From Palsa-504 sp963789225 (GTDB lineage Bacteria > Actinomycetota > Actinomycetes > Streptosporangiales > Streptosporangiaceae): DNA of 64,000 bases. Position 1 is the first letter of the stretch. Each line of letters starts with the position of its first letter. Of this stretch, positions 15,780 through 24,078 are shown in pieces. Both the position numbers and the translations under genes were made by a program. Location of the stretch: assembly GCA_963789225.1 (NCBI GenBank), contig CAWBKD010000036.1, positions 327,316-391,315 on the forward strand, in the 5' to 3' direction. Under the pieces are notes generated by a model. The model did not search any database. It was not told the origin of the DNA and was given only the letters and a program-made list of their open reading frames with translations.

Positions 15780-16672
15780 CAGGCCTCCCAGTACAGGCGC
15801 TGCGGGTTATCGACCAGCAGCGCGCGCTGCAGGTCCTCGGTGGGGGCGATCCGCGGGACGAGGTCGACGAGCGCGCCGTCGTCGGGCATGTGGCTCTTCA
15901 TGTTCGGGTGCGGCCAATCCGTCCCCCACAGCACGCGATCCGGGAACGTCTCCACGATCCGGCGGGCGAACGGGACGAAATCGTCGTAACCCGGCGGGCC
16001 TGATACGGACAGGCGTTCCGCGCCGCTCACCTTGGACCAGACGTTTTCGTGCTCGGTCATGAACCGCGTGAACAATTGAAAACTGGGCCCGTCGACCGGC
16101 TGCGTCACGTCGGGCCGGCCCATGTGGTCCACGACCACGACCGTCGGGAGGGTCGTGAACAACTGCCAGCGTTCGGCCAGGTCGGGGGCCTCGAAGTAGA
16201 CCACGATATGCCAGCCGAACTCCGCCACCAGGTCGGTCAGGCCGCGGTAGTACTCATCCGGCTTGGGGTCCACGAGGCGCTTGACGAAGTTGAAGCGGAT
16301 CCCGCGGACCCCGGCGGCGTGCAGGTCGGCCAGCTCGGCCCGGGAGGTGCCGGGCCGGATCGTCGCCACGCCGCGGGCCCGCCCGTCGGCCGCGAGCAGC
16401 GCGTCGACCATGGCCCGGTTATCGGCGCCGTGACAGGTGCCCTGGACGATGACGTTGCGCTCGAAGCCCAGGAAGTCGCGCCGCGCGAACAGCACCTCCT
16501 TGCCCGCATCCGTCGGCGTGTACTTCCGCTCCGGGGCGTAGGGGAAGATGTCGCCGGGCCCGAACACGTGGCAGTGGGCATCGACCGCGCCCGGGGGCGG
16601 GACGTAGCCCGGCTTGCTCGGGTTCGGGTCGAAGGAGAGCCAGTCGGCGTCGGGGGTGAAGGTGGCCGCCAT
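15779..16672 (-). CDS. ligI: 2-pyrone-4,6-dicarboxylate hydrolase
   Basis: A 297-residue amidohydrolase-superfamily enzyme that opens 2-pyrone-4,6-dicarboxylate to 4-oxalomesaconate without a tightly bound metal. The family pattern is visible: DAHCHVFGP near residue 31, GIRFNFVKRLVD, VVDHMGRPD, and the late WGTDWPHPN with the catalytic Asp. Length matches LigI (about 295). It follows ligJ directly. Confidence 0.92.
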   Translation of the reverse strand: MAATFTPDADWLSFDPNPSKPGYVPPPGAVDAHCHVFGPGDIFPYAPERKYTPTDAGKEVLFARRDFLGFERNVIVQGTCHGADNRAMVDALLAADGRARGVATIRPGTSRAELADLHAAGVRGIRFNFVKRLVDPKPDEYYRGLTDLVAEFGWHIVVYFEAPDLAERWQLFTTLPTVVVVDHMGRPDVTQPVDGPSFQLFTRFMTEHENVWSKVSGAERLSVSGPPGYDDFVPFARRIVETFPDRVLWGTDWPHPNMKSHMPDDGALVDLVPRIAPTEDLQRALLVDNPQRLYWEA

Positions 16673-17692
16673 CTACCGTCCTTGGGCGCGCAGGGCATGG
16701 TCGAGACGCGGGTATACGCGCCGGGCGTTACCCGAATACACCAGCTCGGCGTCGGCGGAGGCCAGGCCAGCCGCGTCGACGTACCGCTTGGTGTCGTCGA
16801 AGTAGTGGCCGGTCTGCGGGTCGATGCCGCGGACGGCGCCGACCATCTCGGACCCGAACAGGATGTTGCCCGCGTCGATGACCTCGAAGAGCAGGTCGAT
16901 CCCCGGCTGGTGGTACACGCACGTGTCGAAGAAGACGTTCCGCATGACGTGCTCGCCCAGCGGCGGCTTGCCCAGCATGTCGGCCAGCCCCCGGTAGCGC
17001 CCCCAGTGGTAGGGGACGGCTCCCCCGCCGTGCGGGATCACCAGGCGAAGCTCAGGGAAGTCGGCGAACAGGTTTCCCTGGATGAACTGCATGAACGCCG
17101 TGGTGTCGGCGTTGATGTAGTGCGCGCCTGTCGCGTGGAAGACGGGGTTGCAGCTGCTCGAGACGTGCACCATGGCGGGGACGTCGAGCTCGATCATCTT
17201 CTCGAAGATCGGGTACCAGTAGGGGTCGGTGAGCGGCGGGGAGGTCCAGTTGCCCCCGCTCGGGTCGGGGTTGAGGTTGCACCCGACGAACCCGAGTTCG
17301 AGGACGCAGCGTTCCAGCTCGGCGACGGAGGACTTCAGCCCCGCCCCAGGCGACTGCGGGAGCTGGCAAACGCCGGCGAACGTCGCGGGGAACAGCCCGA
17401 CGACGCGCCCGATCAGGTCGTTGCACGCGCGCGCCCAGGCTTCGCTGACCCGCTCGTCGCCCTCATGGTGGGCCATGGCCGAGGCCCGCGGGGAGAAGAT
17501 CGTCAGGTCGGCGCCGCGCTCGCGCAGCAGCCTGAGCTGGTTCTGCTCGATCGACTCGCGGATCTCGTCGTCGGAGATCGCCGGGTAGGCGGGCGCGGCC
17601 CGGCCCTCGCGGAACGCCTCGAGCTGGCTCTTGCGCCAGCGGTCATGCTGCGGCGGCGCGGTGGTGTAGTGCCCGTGGCAGTCGATGATCAC
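16673..17692 (-). CDS. ligJ: 4-oxalomesaconate hydratase
   Basis: A 339-residue amidohydrolase-superfamily hydratase that adds water to 4-oxalomesaconate to give 4-carboxy-4-hydroxy-2-oxoadipate. The N-terminus IIDCHGHYTTAPPQ is characteristic of LigJ, with the His pair in the metal site. VIPHGGGAVPYHWGR and LFGSEMVGAVRGIDP are also typical. The start is GTG at 17692, 16 bases after ligU. A GTATAC at 16711 lies within this gene and is not treated as an operator. Confidence 0.92.
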   Translation of the reverse strand: MIIDCHGHYTTAPPQHDRWRKSQLEAFREGRAAPAYPAISDDEIRESIEQNQLRLLRERGADLTIFSPRASAMAHHEGDERVSEAWARACNDLIGRVVGLFPATFAGVCQLPQSPGAGLKSSVAELERCVLELGFVGCNLNPDPSGGNWTSPPLTDPYWYPIFEKMIELDVPAMVHVSSSCNPVFHATGAHYINADTTAFMQFIQGNLFADFPELRLVIPHGGGAVPYHWGRYRGLADMLGKPPLGEHVMRNVFFDTCVYHQPGIDLLFEVIDAGNILFGSEMVGAVRGIDPQTGHYFDDTKRYVDAAGLASADAELVYSGNARRVYPRLDHALRAQGR

Positions 17693-17708
17693 CGCGCGGC
17701 TCCGGGGG

Positions 17709-18815
17709 TCATGCCGGGTCCTGCCGGTTCCAGGTCGACGACGGGATCATGACCTCGCCGCGCATGAGCAGCCGGGCCGTGCGCAGCAGGGCGGACCGCG
17801 TCACGGTGGGCACGCCGTTGCCGGGCTTGACCTCGATGGTGACGGTGAAGAAGCCGGTGGGGTGCTCGACCTCGAGGTCGATCGGGCCGTCGGACTGCTC
17901 GGGAAGGACCGCCACCTCGTACGCCACAGAGCCGGGCAGCACGCAGGCCGTGGCGACGGACACCGCCCCCAGCACCCCGATGGCCTCGTGCACGCGGTGC
18001 GGGATGAACGTCCGGGTCGAGACCGCACCGCCGTGCGCCGGGGGCGACAGCAGGCTCATCTTCGGCACGGTCTTGTCGGTCACGTCCCCGAGGTTCATCA
18101 GCGGCCCGGCCGCGAGCCTGATCGCCTCGACCCGCCGCCTCAGCGCGGCGTTGTCCTCGAGTTCCGCCGGTGACTCCTGCCCGGAGATCAGGAAATCGGA
18201 CGCCGCGAGGCACACGACCGGCATGCCGTTGTCGATGCAGGTCACCGTCGTACCGTCGATGACGTCGGTCGCGTGCCCGGTCGGCAGGAGCGCGCCGCAC
18301 GAGGACCCGGCGACGTCGGCGAACTCGATCGGGATGGGCGCGTGGGTGCCGGGCACGCCGTCGATACGCGCGGGCCCGTCGTAGCGGACCTGCCCGCCGG
18401 GCGTCTGGACCAGCGCCGTGGCCAGGGTCTGGGTGTTGCGCATCCAGATCCGGACCGGCGTTACCGGGTCGCCCGCCGCCACGAGCCCCTGATCGATGGC
18501 GAACGGCCCGACCGCGGCCAGCATGTTCCCGCAGTTCTGGCTGTCGGAGACCTCGGCCCGGTCGGGCCAGACCTGCAGGAACAGGTACTCCACGTCCGCG
18601 TTCTCGCGGGCCGACGCGCTCACCACGGCGACCTTCGAGGTCAGCGGGTGACTGCCGCCCATGCCGTCGATCTCCCTCGGGTCCGGGGATCCCATGGCGG
18701 CCAGCAGCACCGCGTCGCGCGTCTTGGTGTCCGCGGGCAGGTTCTCGGCCAGGAACACCAAGCCCTTCGATGTCCCGCCCCGCATGACGGCGCAGGGAAT
18801 GGCGGTCTGGGTCAC
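17709..18815 (-). CDS. ligU: 4-oxalomesaconate tautomerase (PrpF/GalD family)
   Basis: A 368-residue PrpF-fold isomerase that interconverts 4-oxalomesaconate tautomers, making the substrate for LigJ. The family N-terminus CAVMRGGTSKGLVF is clear, as are the paired half-domain features GSPDPREIDGMGGSHPLTSK and SSCGALLPTGHATDVIDG. PrpF proteins also act in 2-methylcitrate metabolism, but its position between ligK and ligJ settles the role. The GTG start overlaps the ligK stop (GTGA). Confidence 0.9.
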   Translation of the reverse strand: MTQTAIPCAVMRGGTSKGLVFLAENLPADTKTRDAVLLAAMGSPDPREIDGMGGSHPLTSKVAVVSASARENADVEYLFLQVWPDRAEVSDSQNCGNMLAAVGPFAIDQGLVAAGDPVTPVRIWMRNTQTLATALVQTPGGQVRYDGPARIDGVPGTHAPIPIEFADVAGSSCGALLPTGHATDVIDGTTVTCIDNGMPVVCLAASDFLISGQESPAELEDNAALRRRVEAIRLAAGPLMNLGDVTDKTVPKMSLLSPPAHGGAVSTRTFIPHRVHEAIGVLGAVSVATACVLPGSVAYEVAVLPEQSDGPIDLEVEHPTGFFTVTIEVKPGNGVPTVTRSALLRTARLLMRGEVMIPSSTWNRQDPA

Positions 18816-19501
18816 GGCGCGTCCTCGTAGTCGACGTAGCGCAGTCCCTTGGCGGCCAGCCGGTCGCGCATGGAGTACAGGTCCAGGCCGAGTTCACCGG
18901 CGTTCAGCCGGGGGCGCTTGGACGCCTCGCTGGCCTCGCGGTCCCGGGCTGCCTTGAGCACCGTCGCCGCCTCCTCACGCGGCACGACCACCACCCCGTC
19001 GTCGTCGGCGACGACCACGTCACCCGGCCGGATGTAGACGCCGGCGCAGACGATCGGGGTCTGCACGTTCCCCGGCGTCTCCTTCACGGTGCCCCGGGCG
19101 GAGATCGCCTTCGACCAGACCGGGAAGCTCATCTCGGTCAGCGTCGCGACGTCCCGCACGCCAGCGTCGATGACCACTCCCCGCACCCCGTGCGCGCGCA
19201 GGCTCCCCGCCAGCAGGTCGCCCACGTACCCGTCGTCGCACGGGCTCGTCGGGGTGACCACGAGGATGTCGCCGGGCTGCGCCTGCTCGACGGCCACGTG
19301 GATCGACCAGTTGTCGCCGGGGGCGACTTCGCAGGTCAGCGCGTTGCCCGCCACCCGGGCCGGACGGTAGATGGGGCGGATATCCGCCCGGAGCAGCCCG
19401 GTGCGTCCCTGCGCCTCGTGCACCGTCGCCACCCCGGCGTGGGCCAGGCCGTCCACGACCTCCAGATCGGTGCGAGGGGTGTTCCGAACGACGAGCGGCA
19501 C
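18812..19501 (-). CDS. ligK: 4-carboxy-4-hydroxy-2-oxoadipate aldolase/oxaloacetate decarboxylase (RraA fold)
   Basis: A 229-residue RraA-fold class II aldolase that splits 4-carboxy-4-hydroxy-2-oxoadipate into pyruvate and oxaloacetate, the last step of the pathway. HEAQGRTGLLRADIRPIY, the glycine-rich GDNWSIHVA, VIDAGVRD and VVVADDDGVVVVP match LigK/ProA aldolases. RraA RNase E inhibitors share the fold, but the operon decides. The start is GTG at 19501, with GGGAGAGGAAG upstream. It is the first gene of the seven-gene operon, so the promoter lies in 19502-19600. Confidence 0.9.
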   Translation of the reverse strand: MPLVVRNTPRTDLEVVDGLAHAGVATVHEAQGRTGLLRADIRPIYRPARVAGNALTCEVAPGDNWSIHVAVEQAQPGDILVVTPTSPCDDGYVGDLLAGSLRAHGVRGVVIDAGVRDVATLTEMSFPVWSKAISARGTVKETPGNVQTPIVCAGVYIRPGDVVVADDDGVVVVPREEAATVLKAARDREASEASKRPRLNAGELGLDLYSMRDRLAAKGLRYVDYEDAP

Positions 19502-19567
19502 GTGAGGCTTCCTCTCCCGAACAGGTGGGTCTGGATCTAGATGTTACGAGGCCCTGGTTGCGCCAGG

Positions 19568-19581
19568 CGCACAGGTGTGCG
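19568..19581. promoter_or_regulatory. Inverted repeat upstream of the lig operon
   Basis: CGCACA-GG-TGTGCG (19568-19581) is a perfect inverted repeat about 67 bases upstream of ligK. A TAACAT hexamer reading toward ligK at 19546-19541 could be the -10 element, which would put the repeat at about the -35 region. No regulator gene adjoins the operon. The remaining gap, 19582-19748, shows nothing more. Function as operator is inference. Confidence 0.35.
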
Positions 19582-19748
19582 GTGCCTCGCCGCCGATCCC
19601 GAGCCATCTCCCTGCCTACCCCCAGCTGGGCGGGCAGGGAAGAGGGGAATCTCAGCATTTGACACGGACCACAAGCATCGCGGTTCACCGCACCGCGCTC
19701 ACCACAAACACGCTCGCCGCTCGGGCCTGCCCGCTTGAGGAGTCGACC

Positions 19749-20972
19749 TCAGGCGTCGACCAGCGCGGCCGCCTTGTGGTGGTGAGCTTCCAGGTACCGC
19801 CGCGTCATGAGCAGGGCGGCGATCCCGTCTCCCACCGCCGAGCCGAGCTGCTTGGTCGACCCCGAGCGCACGTCGCCCGCGGCGAACACCCCCGGCAGGG
19901 ACGTCTCCATGGTGGGACTGGTGACGAGGAACCCGCCGGCGTCTCGCTCCACTTCGTCACCCAGGAAAGCGGCGTTCGGCTTAAGGCCTATGAATATGAA
20001 GGCCGCGGCGGCCGGGAACCGGTGCGTCTCCCCGGTGTCGCGGTCGCGGGCCACGACGGCGGCGAACCGGCCCTGGTCGCCCTCGAGCTCGGTGATGTCC
20101 AGGCCGGTATTGATGGTGAACTGCGGATCGGATCGCACCCGGTCCACCAGGACCGGCGAGGCGTGCAGCCCGGTGCGGGCCAGCACGCGGACCCGCTTGG
20201 CGAACTCCGACAGGTGCAGCCCCTCCTCCAGGGCCGAGTTGCCGCCGCCGACCACGATGAGCTCGTCGGCCCCCTTGTAGAAGGGGCCGTCGCAGGTCGC
20301 GCAGAAGTGGACGCCGGCGCCGATCAGCTCGTCCTCGCCGCGCACGTTGAGGACCTTGTACGTCGAGCCGGTGGCGGCGATCATCGCGTGCGAGGTGAGC
20401 TGCTGGCCGCTGGACAGCGTGGTCAGCAGGTCGTCGCACTCATGCTGCACGGCGGTGACACTCACCGCCGACACGAGCTCGACCCCGTACCTGCGGGCCT
20501 GCGCGATGAACCGTTCGGTGAGCTCAGCGCCCGAGATCCCGTCGGGGAACCCCGGGTAGTTATCGACCCGGTCCGTGATCGCGGCCTGCCCGCCGAGCGC
20601 GCTGGCGTCGACCACGATGGCGTCGATGCCCTCGCGGGCGGCGTAGATCGCGGCCGCCAGCCCGGCGGGTCCTCCCCCGACGATGACCAGGTCGTAGGCG
20701 GACCGGTCGGCGGTCACAGTGAGGCCGATGCGGCGGGCCAGCGCCTCGTTGCTCGGGTTCACCTCGTGGGTCCCGTCGGAGAAGACCACCGTCGGGATGA
20801 TCTGCCCGCCGTTCTGCAGCTCCTTGAGCCTGTTGATGGCGTCCGGGTCGGTGTCGATGTCGACCAGGGTGTAGCGGACCTTGTGGGCCGAGAGGAACTT
20901 CTTGACCCGCTTGCAGTGCGGGCACCACGGTGCCGAGTACACGGTCATGATCGGCTCGTCCGCAGCGGTCAT
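19749..20972 (-). CDS. Glutaredoxin-thioredoxin reductase fusion protein
   Basis: A 407-residue two-domain redox enzyme. Residues 1-85 are a glutaredoxin/mycoredoxin fold with the CPHC active site at 17-20 (APWCPHCKRVKKFL) and the cis-Pro region GGQIIPTVVF. Residues about 92-400 are a thioredoxin reductase: FAD motif IVGGGPAGLAAA, dithiol CATC at 224-227, NADPH motif VVGGGNSALEE and GVFAAGDVR near the end. The reductase could hand electrons from NADPH through its dithiol to the fused glutaredoxin, so no free thioredoxin is needed for that step. Most actinomycetes encode these separately. It stands alone, with its own gap on both sides. Confidence 0.9.
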   Translation of the reverse strand: MTAADEPIMTVYSAPWCPHCKRVKKFLSAHKVRYTLVDIDTDPDAINRLKELQNGGQIIPTVVFSDGTHEVNPSNEALARRIGLTVTADRSAYDLVIVGGGPAGLAAAIYAAREGIDAIVVDASALGGQAAITDRVDNYPGFPDGISGAELTERFIAQARRYGVELVSAVSVTAVQHECDDLLTTLSSGQQLTSHAMIAATGSTYKVLNVRGEDELIGAGVHFCATCDGPFYKGADELIVVGGGNSALEEGLHLSEFAKRVRVLARTGLHASPVLVDRVRSDPQFTINTGLDITELEGDQGRFAAVVARDRDTGETHRFPAAAAFIFIGLKPNAAFLGDEVERDAGGFLVTSPTMETSLPGVFAAGDVRSGSTKQLGSAVGDGIAALLMTRRYLEAHHHKAAALVDA

Positions 20973-21018
20973 CGCGCGACCACCCTCCCCTGGTCCCGAC
21001 GGGACCTGCGCGGCTACC

Positions 21019-21999
21019 TTATGTCGTCACCACCAGTTTCCCGCTCACCTGGTCGCCTTCCATCGCGCGGTGCGCCTCGACGATCTCGTCGAAGCGGTAG
21101 ACGCGGCCGATCGGCACCACGGCCGTGCCGGCCGCGACGCCGTCGAGGAAGCCCTGGAGCAGCCGCGGCGGGAGGTCGGCGGCCTCGCCGCCGTAGGCGG
21201 TCAGCCGCACGCCCTTGGGCAGGTACTCGATGGGGTAGAAGTCGCGTACCGTCCACTGGTTGGACAGCATCCCGGTGAAGCACACGACGCCGTGGACCCG
21301 GACGGACCGCAGGGTGTCGGGCAGCGTCGGCGTGCCGACGAGCTCGAGCGCGGCGTCGGCGCCGTCCGGGACAATCTGGCGGACCTGGCGCGCAACGTTT
21401 CCGTCGTCGATGAGCACGTGGTCCGCGCCGACGCCGGTCAGCGCGGCGCTCTTGGCCGGATTGCGGGTCGTGGCGAGCACGGTCATCCCGCGCTGCCTGG
21501 CCAGGACCGCGGTCGCCATCCCGACCGACGACGTTCCGCCCCTGATCAGGATGGACTGCCCGGGCTGGGCGTCCAGGCCGACGGTGAGCGACCCGTAGGC
21601 GGTCTGCAGCATCTCGGGCACGGCGCCGAGCACCGCCCAGTCCAGGTCGCTGCGGAACGGGATCACCTGGCCGGCCGGCACGCAGGTGTATTCGGCGTAC
21701 CCGCCGTCGAAGGCGCGGCCCATGCCGCCCATGAGCGTCGCGACCTGCTGCCCCGGCGGGAACTCACCGCCCGGGCACTTCGCGACGACCCCGGCCGCCT
21801 CGATGCCGGGCACCCGCGGGAACGTCACGCCCTGGGCCAGCCCCAGCCTGGTATGCAGTTCCGAGCGGTTCAGCCCGAACGCCCGGACCCTGATCAGGAC
21901 CCAGCCGGCCGCCGGATCAGGCACCGGAAGGTCGCGGATGACCAGCGCCTCGGGCGGGCCGGGGCCGTCAAGCACGACGGCGCGCATAGTCTCGGTCAT
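21019..21999 (-). CDS. NADPH:quinone oxidoreductase, MDR superfamily (zinc-free)
   Basis: A 326-residue medium-chain dehydrogenase/reductase. It has an N-terminal GroES-like domain (FGLNRSELHTRLG, PGIEAAG) and a Rossmann domain with the QOR signature QSILIRGGTSSVGMATAVLA. The cysteines that bind zinc in alcohol dehydrogenases are absent. Starts at 21999 and 21987 are both possible. It lies 68 bases downstream of a MarR gene on the same strand, suggesting electrophile- or quinone-responsive control. Confidence 0.87.
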   Translation of the reverse strand: MTETMRAVVLDGPGPPEALVIRDLPVPDPAAGWVLIRVRAFGLNRSELHTRLGLAQGVTFPRVPGIEAAGVVAKCPGGEFPPGQQVATLMGGMGRAFDGGYAEYTCVPAGQVIPFRSDLDWAVLGAVPEMLQTAYGSLTVGLDAQPGQSILIRGGTSSVGMATAVLARQRGMTVLATTRNPAKSAALTGVGADHVLIDDGNVARQVRQIVPDGADAALELVGTPTLPDTLRSVRVHGVVCFTGMLSNQWTVRDFYPIEYLPKGVRLTAYGGEAADLPPRLLQGFLDGVAAGTAVVPIGRVYRFDEIVEAHRAMEGDQVSGKLVVTT

Positions 22000-22008
22000 G
22001 GCCTCGAT

Positions 22009-22022
22009 GCTATCATGGTAGC
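22009..22022. promoter_or_regulatory. Palindrome between MarR and quinone oxidoreductase genes
   Basis: GCTATCATGGTAGC is a 14-bp palindrome with one mismatched pair. It lies ten bases before the oxidoreductase start, in the gap between marR and its neighbour. MarR-family operators are often short AT-rich palindromes; binding here is inference. Confidence 0.35.
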
Positions 22023-22067
22023 TTCCACGGAACGTACTCTCGCGGAACTCGGTTACCCGTTACCAGG

Positions 22068-22517
22068 CTAGGCGATGTCTTCCATCTCGGCGCGATGCCC
22101 GGCCGCGCGCAGGCGGGAGAGCGTGGCGCCGAATTGGCGCAGGGTCCGCTCGGGCACCGCGGCCCCGAGCCGGCGTTCCAGTTCGTCGTCGAAGGCCTCC
22201 CCCGCCTCGGCGAACAGGCGCTGCCCCGCCGGGGTCAGCTCCAGCAGCGACGAGCGCCGGTCCTCTGGGTTCGGCAGCCGCCGACAGTAGCCGCTGGCCT
22301 CGATCCGGTCTACCAGCTTGCTTGTGCCGCCCGTGGTGATGCCCAGCTCGCTGGCGATGTCGTAGACCCGGCACTTAGGCAGCCTCTCCATTACCGACAT
22401 CGGCTCGAAGTGCGTCAGCGGAAGGTCGAAGTCTCTCTTGAGGCGGGCATCGATCGCGTTCCACAGTTCGATCTCAAAGCGGATCAGGTCGTTGAACACG
22501 TGCCTCAGGTCCGACAT
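22068..22517 (-). CDS. MarR-family transcriptional regulator
   Basis: A 149-residue winged-helix regulator. The recognition helix region is VYDIASELGITTGGTSKLVD near residue 55, the wing follows with RRLPNPEDRRSSLLELTPAG, and the helices at both ends dimerise. The start at 22517 is preferred because GGAGGTGAG precedes it; an upstream ATG at 22562 has no such site. The conserved NPEDRR wing confirms the family. It probably controls the adjoining quinone oxidoreductase; its ligand is unknown. Confidence 0.9.
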   Translation of the reverse strand: MSDLRHVFNDLIRFEIELWNAIDARLKRDFDLPLTHFEPMSVMERLPKCRVYDIASELGITTGGTSKLVDRIEASGYCRRLPNPEDRRSSLLELTPAGQRLFAEAGEAFDDELERRLGAAVPERTLRQFGATLSRLRAAGHRAEMEDIA

Positions 22518-22637
22518 GACCGGCTCACCTCCGTAATCCAGCGTACCGGCTGGTGAAAGCAACTTCCGGTCAGGCCAGTTCTCCGGAAGCGACCCTCGAT
22601 CGAGGTGTCCGGCGACGTGCCGACCGAACCGATGCGC

Positions 22638-22856
22638 TCAGCTGACTCCCGGGCTGCCGTCATTGGCGACGTAGGAGCTAAGGACAACCGGGGTGAGCCG
22701 CCGGTGCTCATACCGCAGGCTGAGCATGAGCGTGGCGAGCCCGGCGACCACGCCGATGCCCGCGGCGGCGGGCAGTGGCGCCTTGAAGGCCAGGTCGCAC
22801 AGCAGCGCGATGGTTGCTCCGCCCAGCATGCAGTTGACCGTGATGACCATGCTCGC
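22638..22856 (-). CDS. Small membrane protein, hypothetical
   Basis: A possible 72-residue protein (MASMVITVNCMLGGATIALL) with two hydrophobic segments, residues about 4-24 and 28-46, then a basic turn (RYEHRRL). The frame stays open upstream to 22979, but that part overlaps the topoisomerase start and reads poorly. I see no clear ribosome site. I do not recognise the family; treat as tentative. Apart from it, 22518-22902 shows nothing else. Confidence 0.35.
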   Translation of the reverse strand, partial: ASMVITVNCMLGGATIALLCDLAFKAPLPAAAGIGVVAGLATLMLSLRYEHRRLTPVVLSSYVANDGSPGVS

Positions 22857-22902
22857 CATCGTGAACAGGAACGACCCCGCTGCGCTACCGAGGTGACATC
22901 CG

Positions 22903-23949
22903 TTGAGTGCCGAATCATCGTCCCAAGCCGCCGCGGTCCCCGGGCTGACCCGGAGCGACCCGCACGGTCCGGGAATCACCAGGGAACGGATCAGCGGCGG
23001 GTTCGGGTATCACGATCCCGCCGGAGCCGAAGTCACGAGTCCGGAGATACTGCACCGCATCGGCGGTCTCGCCATCCCGCCGGCCTGGAAGGACGTCTGG
23101 ATCTCGCTCGATCCGCTGGGCCACATCCAGGCCACCGGCGTCGACGGCCGGGGCCGGACCCAGTACCGCTACCACCAGGTGTGGCGTGAGCAGCGTGACG
23201 CCCAGAAGTTCGCGCATATGCTCCGGTTCGCCGGCGCGCTGCCCGCGCTGCGGTCGGCCACGGCACAGGATCTGGGCCGTCGCCACCTCGACCGCGACCG
23301 CGTGACCGCGGCCGCGGTCCGGCTGATCGACCTCGGCCTGTTCCGGATCGGCGGGGAGAAGTACGCCGAACTCGATCACCACTACGGGGCCACCACGCTG
23401 CAGAAGCACGACGTCACGCTGATGCGCGCCGGCGTCACGTTCGACTACATCGCCAAGGAAGGCAAGCGTCGGACGATCACCATCAGCGACGATGCGGTCA
23501 GGTCAGTCGTGCGGGCGCTGGTCAGCAGCGACAGCGCGTCCGACGCCCTGTTCTCCTATCAGGACGGGGACACATGGCGCCCTCTCCGCTCGCAGGGGGT
23601 GAGCAGCTACATCGCCACCCGCGCCGGCGGCCACTTCACCGCCAAGGAATTCCGCACCTGGAACGCCACCGTGCTGATGGCGCTGCTGCTGGCCAACGCG
23701 GACCCGGCCCTGACCTCGCGGAGCCGCACGAGCACGATCACCGCCGCCGTCCGCGGAGTGGCGGACTGGCTCGGGGACACCCCGACCGTGGCGCGCGCCT
23801 CCTATATCGATCCCCGGCTGATCAGCCGATACAGCTCCGACGGGCAGCTACCCACCATCCCGCGGCTGCCCGCCGAGCTCCCCGCCGCCGCCGAGGCCGA
23901 GCTCAGCGTGGCCGCGCTGCTAACCGACGAATCGAGCCCCGATCATTAG
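22903..23949 (+). CDS. DNA topoisomerase IB (poxvirus-type)
   Basis: A 348-residue type IB topoisomerase that relaxes supercoils by nicking one strand through a 3'-phosphotyrosyl bond. Domain order is N-terminal clamp (SGGFGYHDPAGAEV, AIPPAWKDVWI) then the catalytic core. Visible catalytic residues are Arg148 in FRIGGEKY, a Lys in KEGKRR near 185, Arg251 in FRTWNATV and the nucleophile Tyr301 in ASYIDPRL. The start is TTG at 22903, supported by GAGGTGA eight bases upstream. Length suits the bacterial family (about 340-360). It is monocistronic. Confidence 0.9.
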   Translation: MSAESSSQAAAVPGLTRSDPHGPGITRERISGGFGYHDPAGAEVTSPEILHRIGGLAIPPAWKDVWISLDPLGHIQATGVDGRGRTQYRYHQVWREQRDAQKFAHMLRFAGALPALRSATAQDLGRRHLDRDRVTAAAVRLIDLGLFRIGGEKYAELDHHYGATTLQKHDVTLMRAGVTFDYIAKEGKRRTITISDDAVRSVVRALVSSDSASDALFSYQDGDTWRPLRSQGVSSYIATRAGGHFTAKEFRTWNATVLMALLLANADPALTSRSRTSTITAAVRGVADWLGDTPTVARASYIDPRLISRYSSDGQLPTIPRLPAELPAAAEAELSVAALLTDESSPDH

Positions 23950-24078
23950 CTGGTGACCGGCTCGTTGACCAGGGCGATCTTCCCGGGCGGGTGCTGGCCG
24001 GTCAGGGCCGCGAACGCGGCCGGGGCCCCGCCTGAGACCGGCGGACGGGCCCTAACCGGGCCAGCTCGCCAGTGTTGC

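Noticed and set aside
16711..16716. GTATAC core resembling the catabolic operators
   Set aside because: Inside ligJ, without the TGG/CCA flanks; a six-base match is expected by chance.
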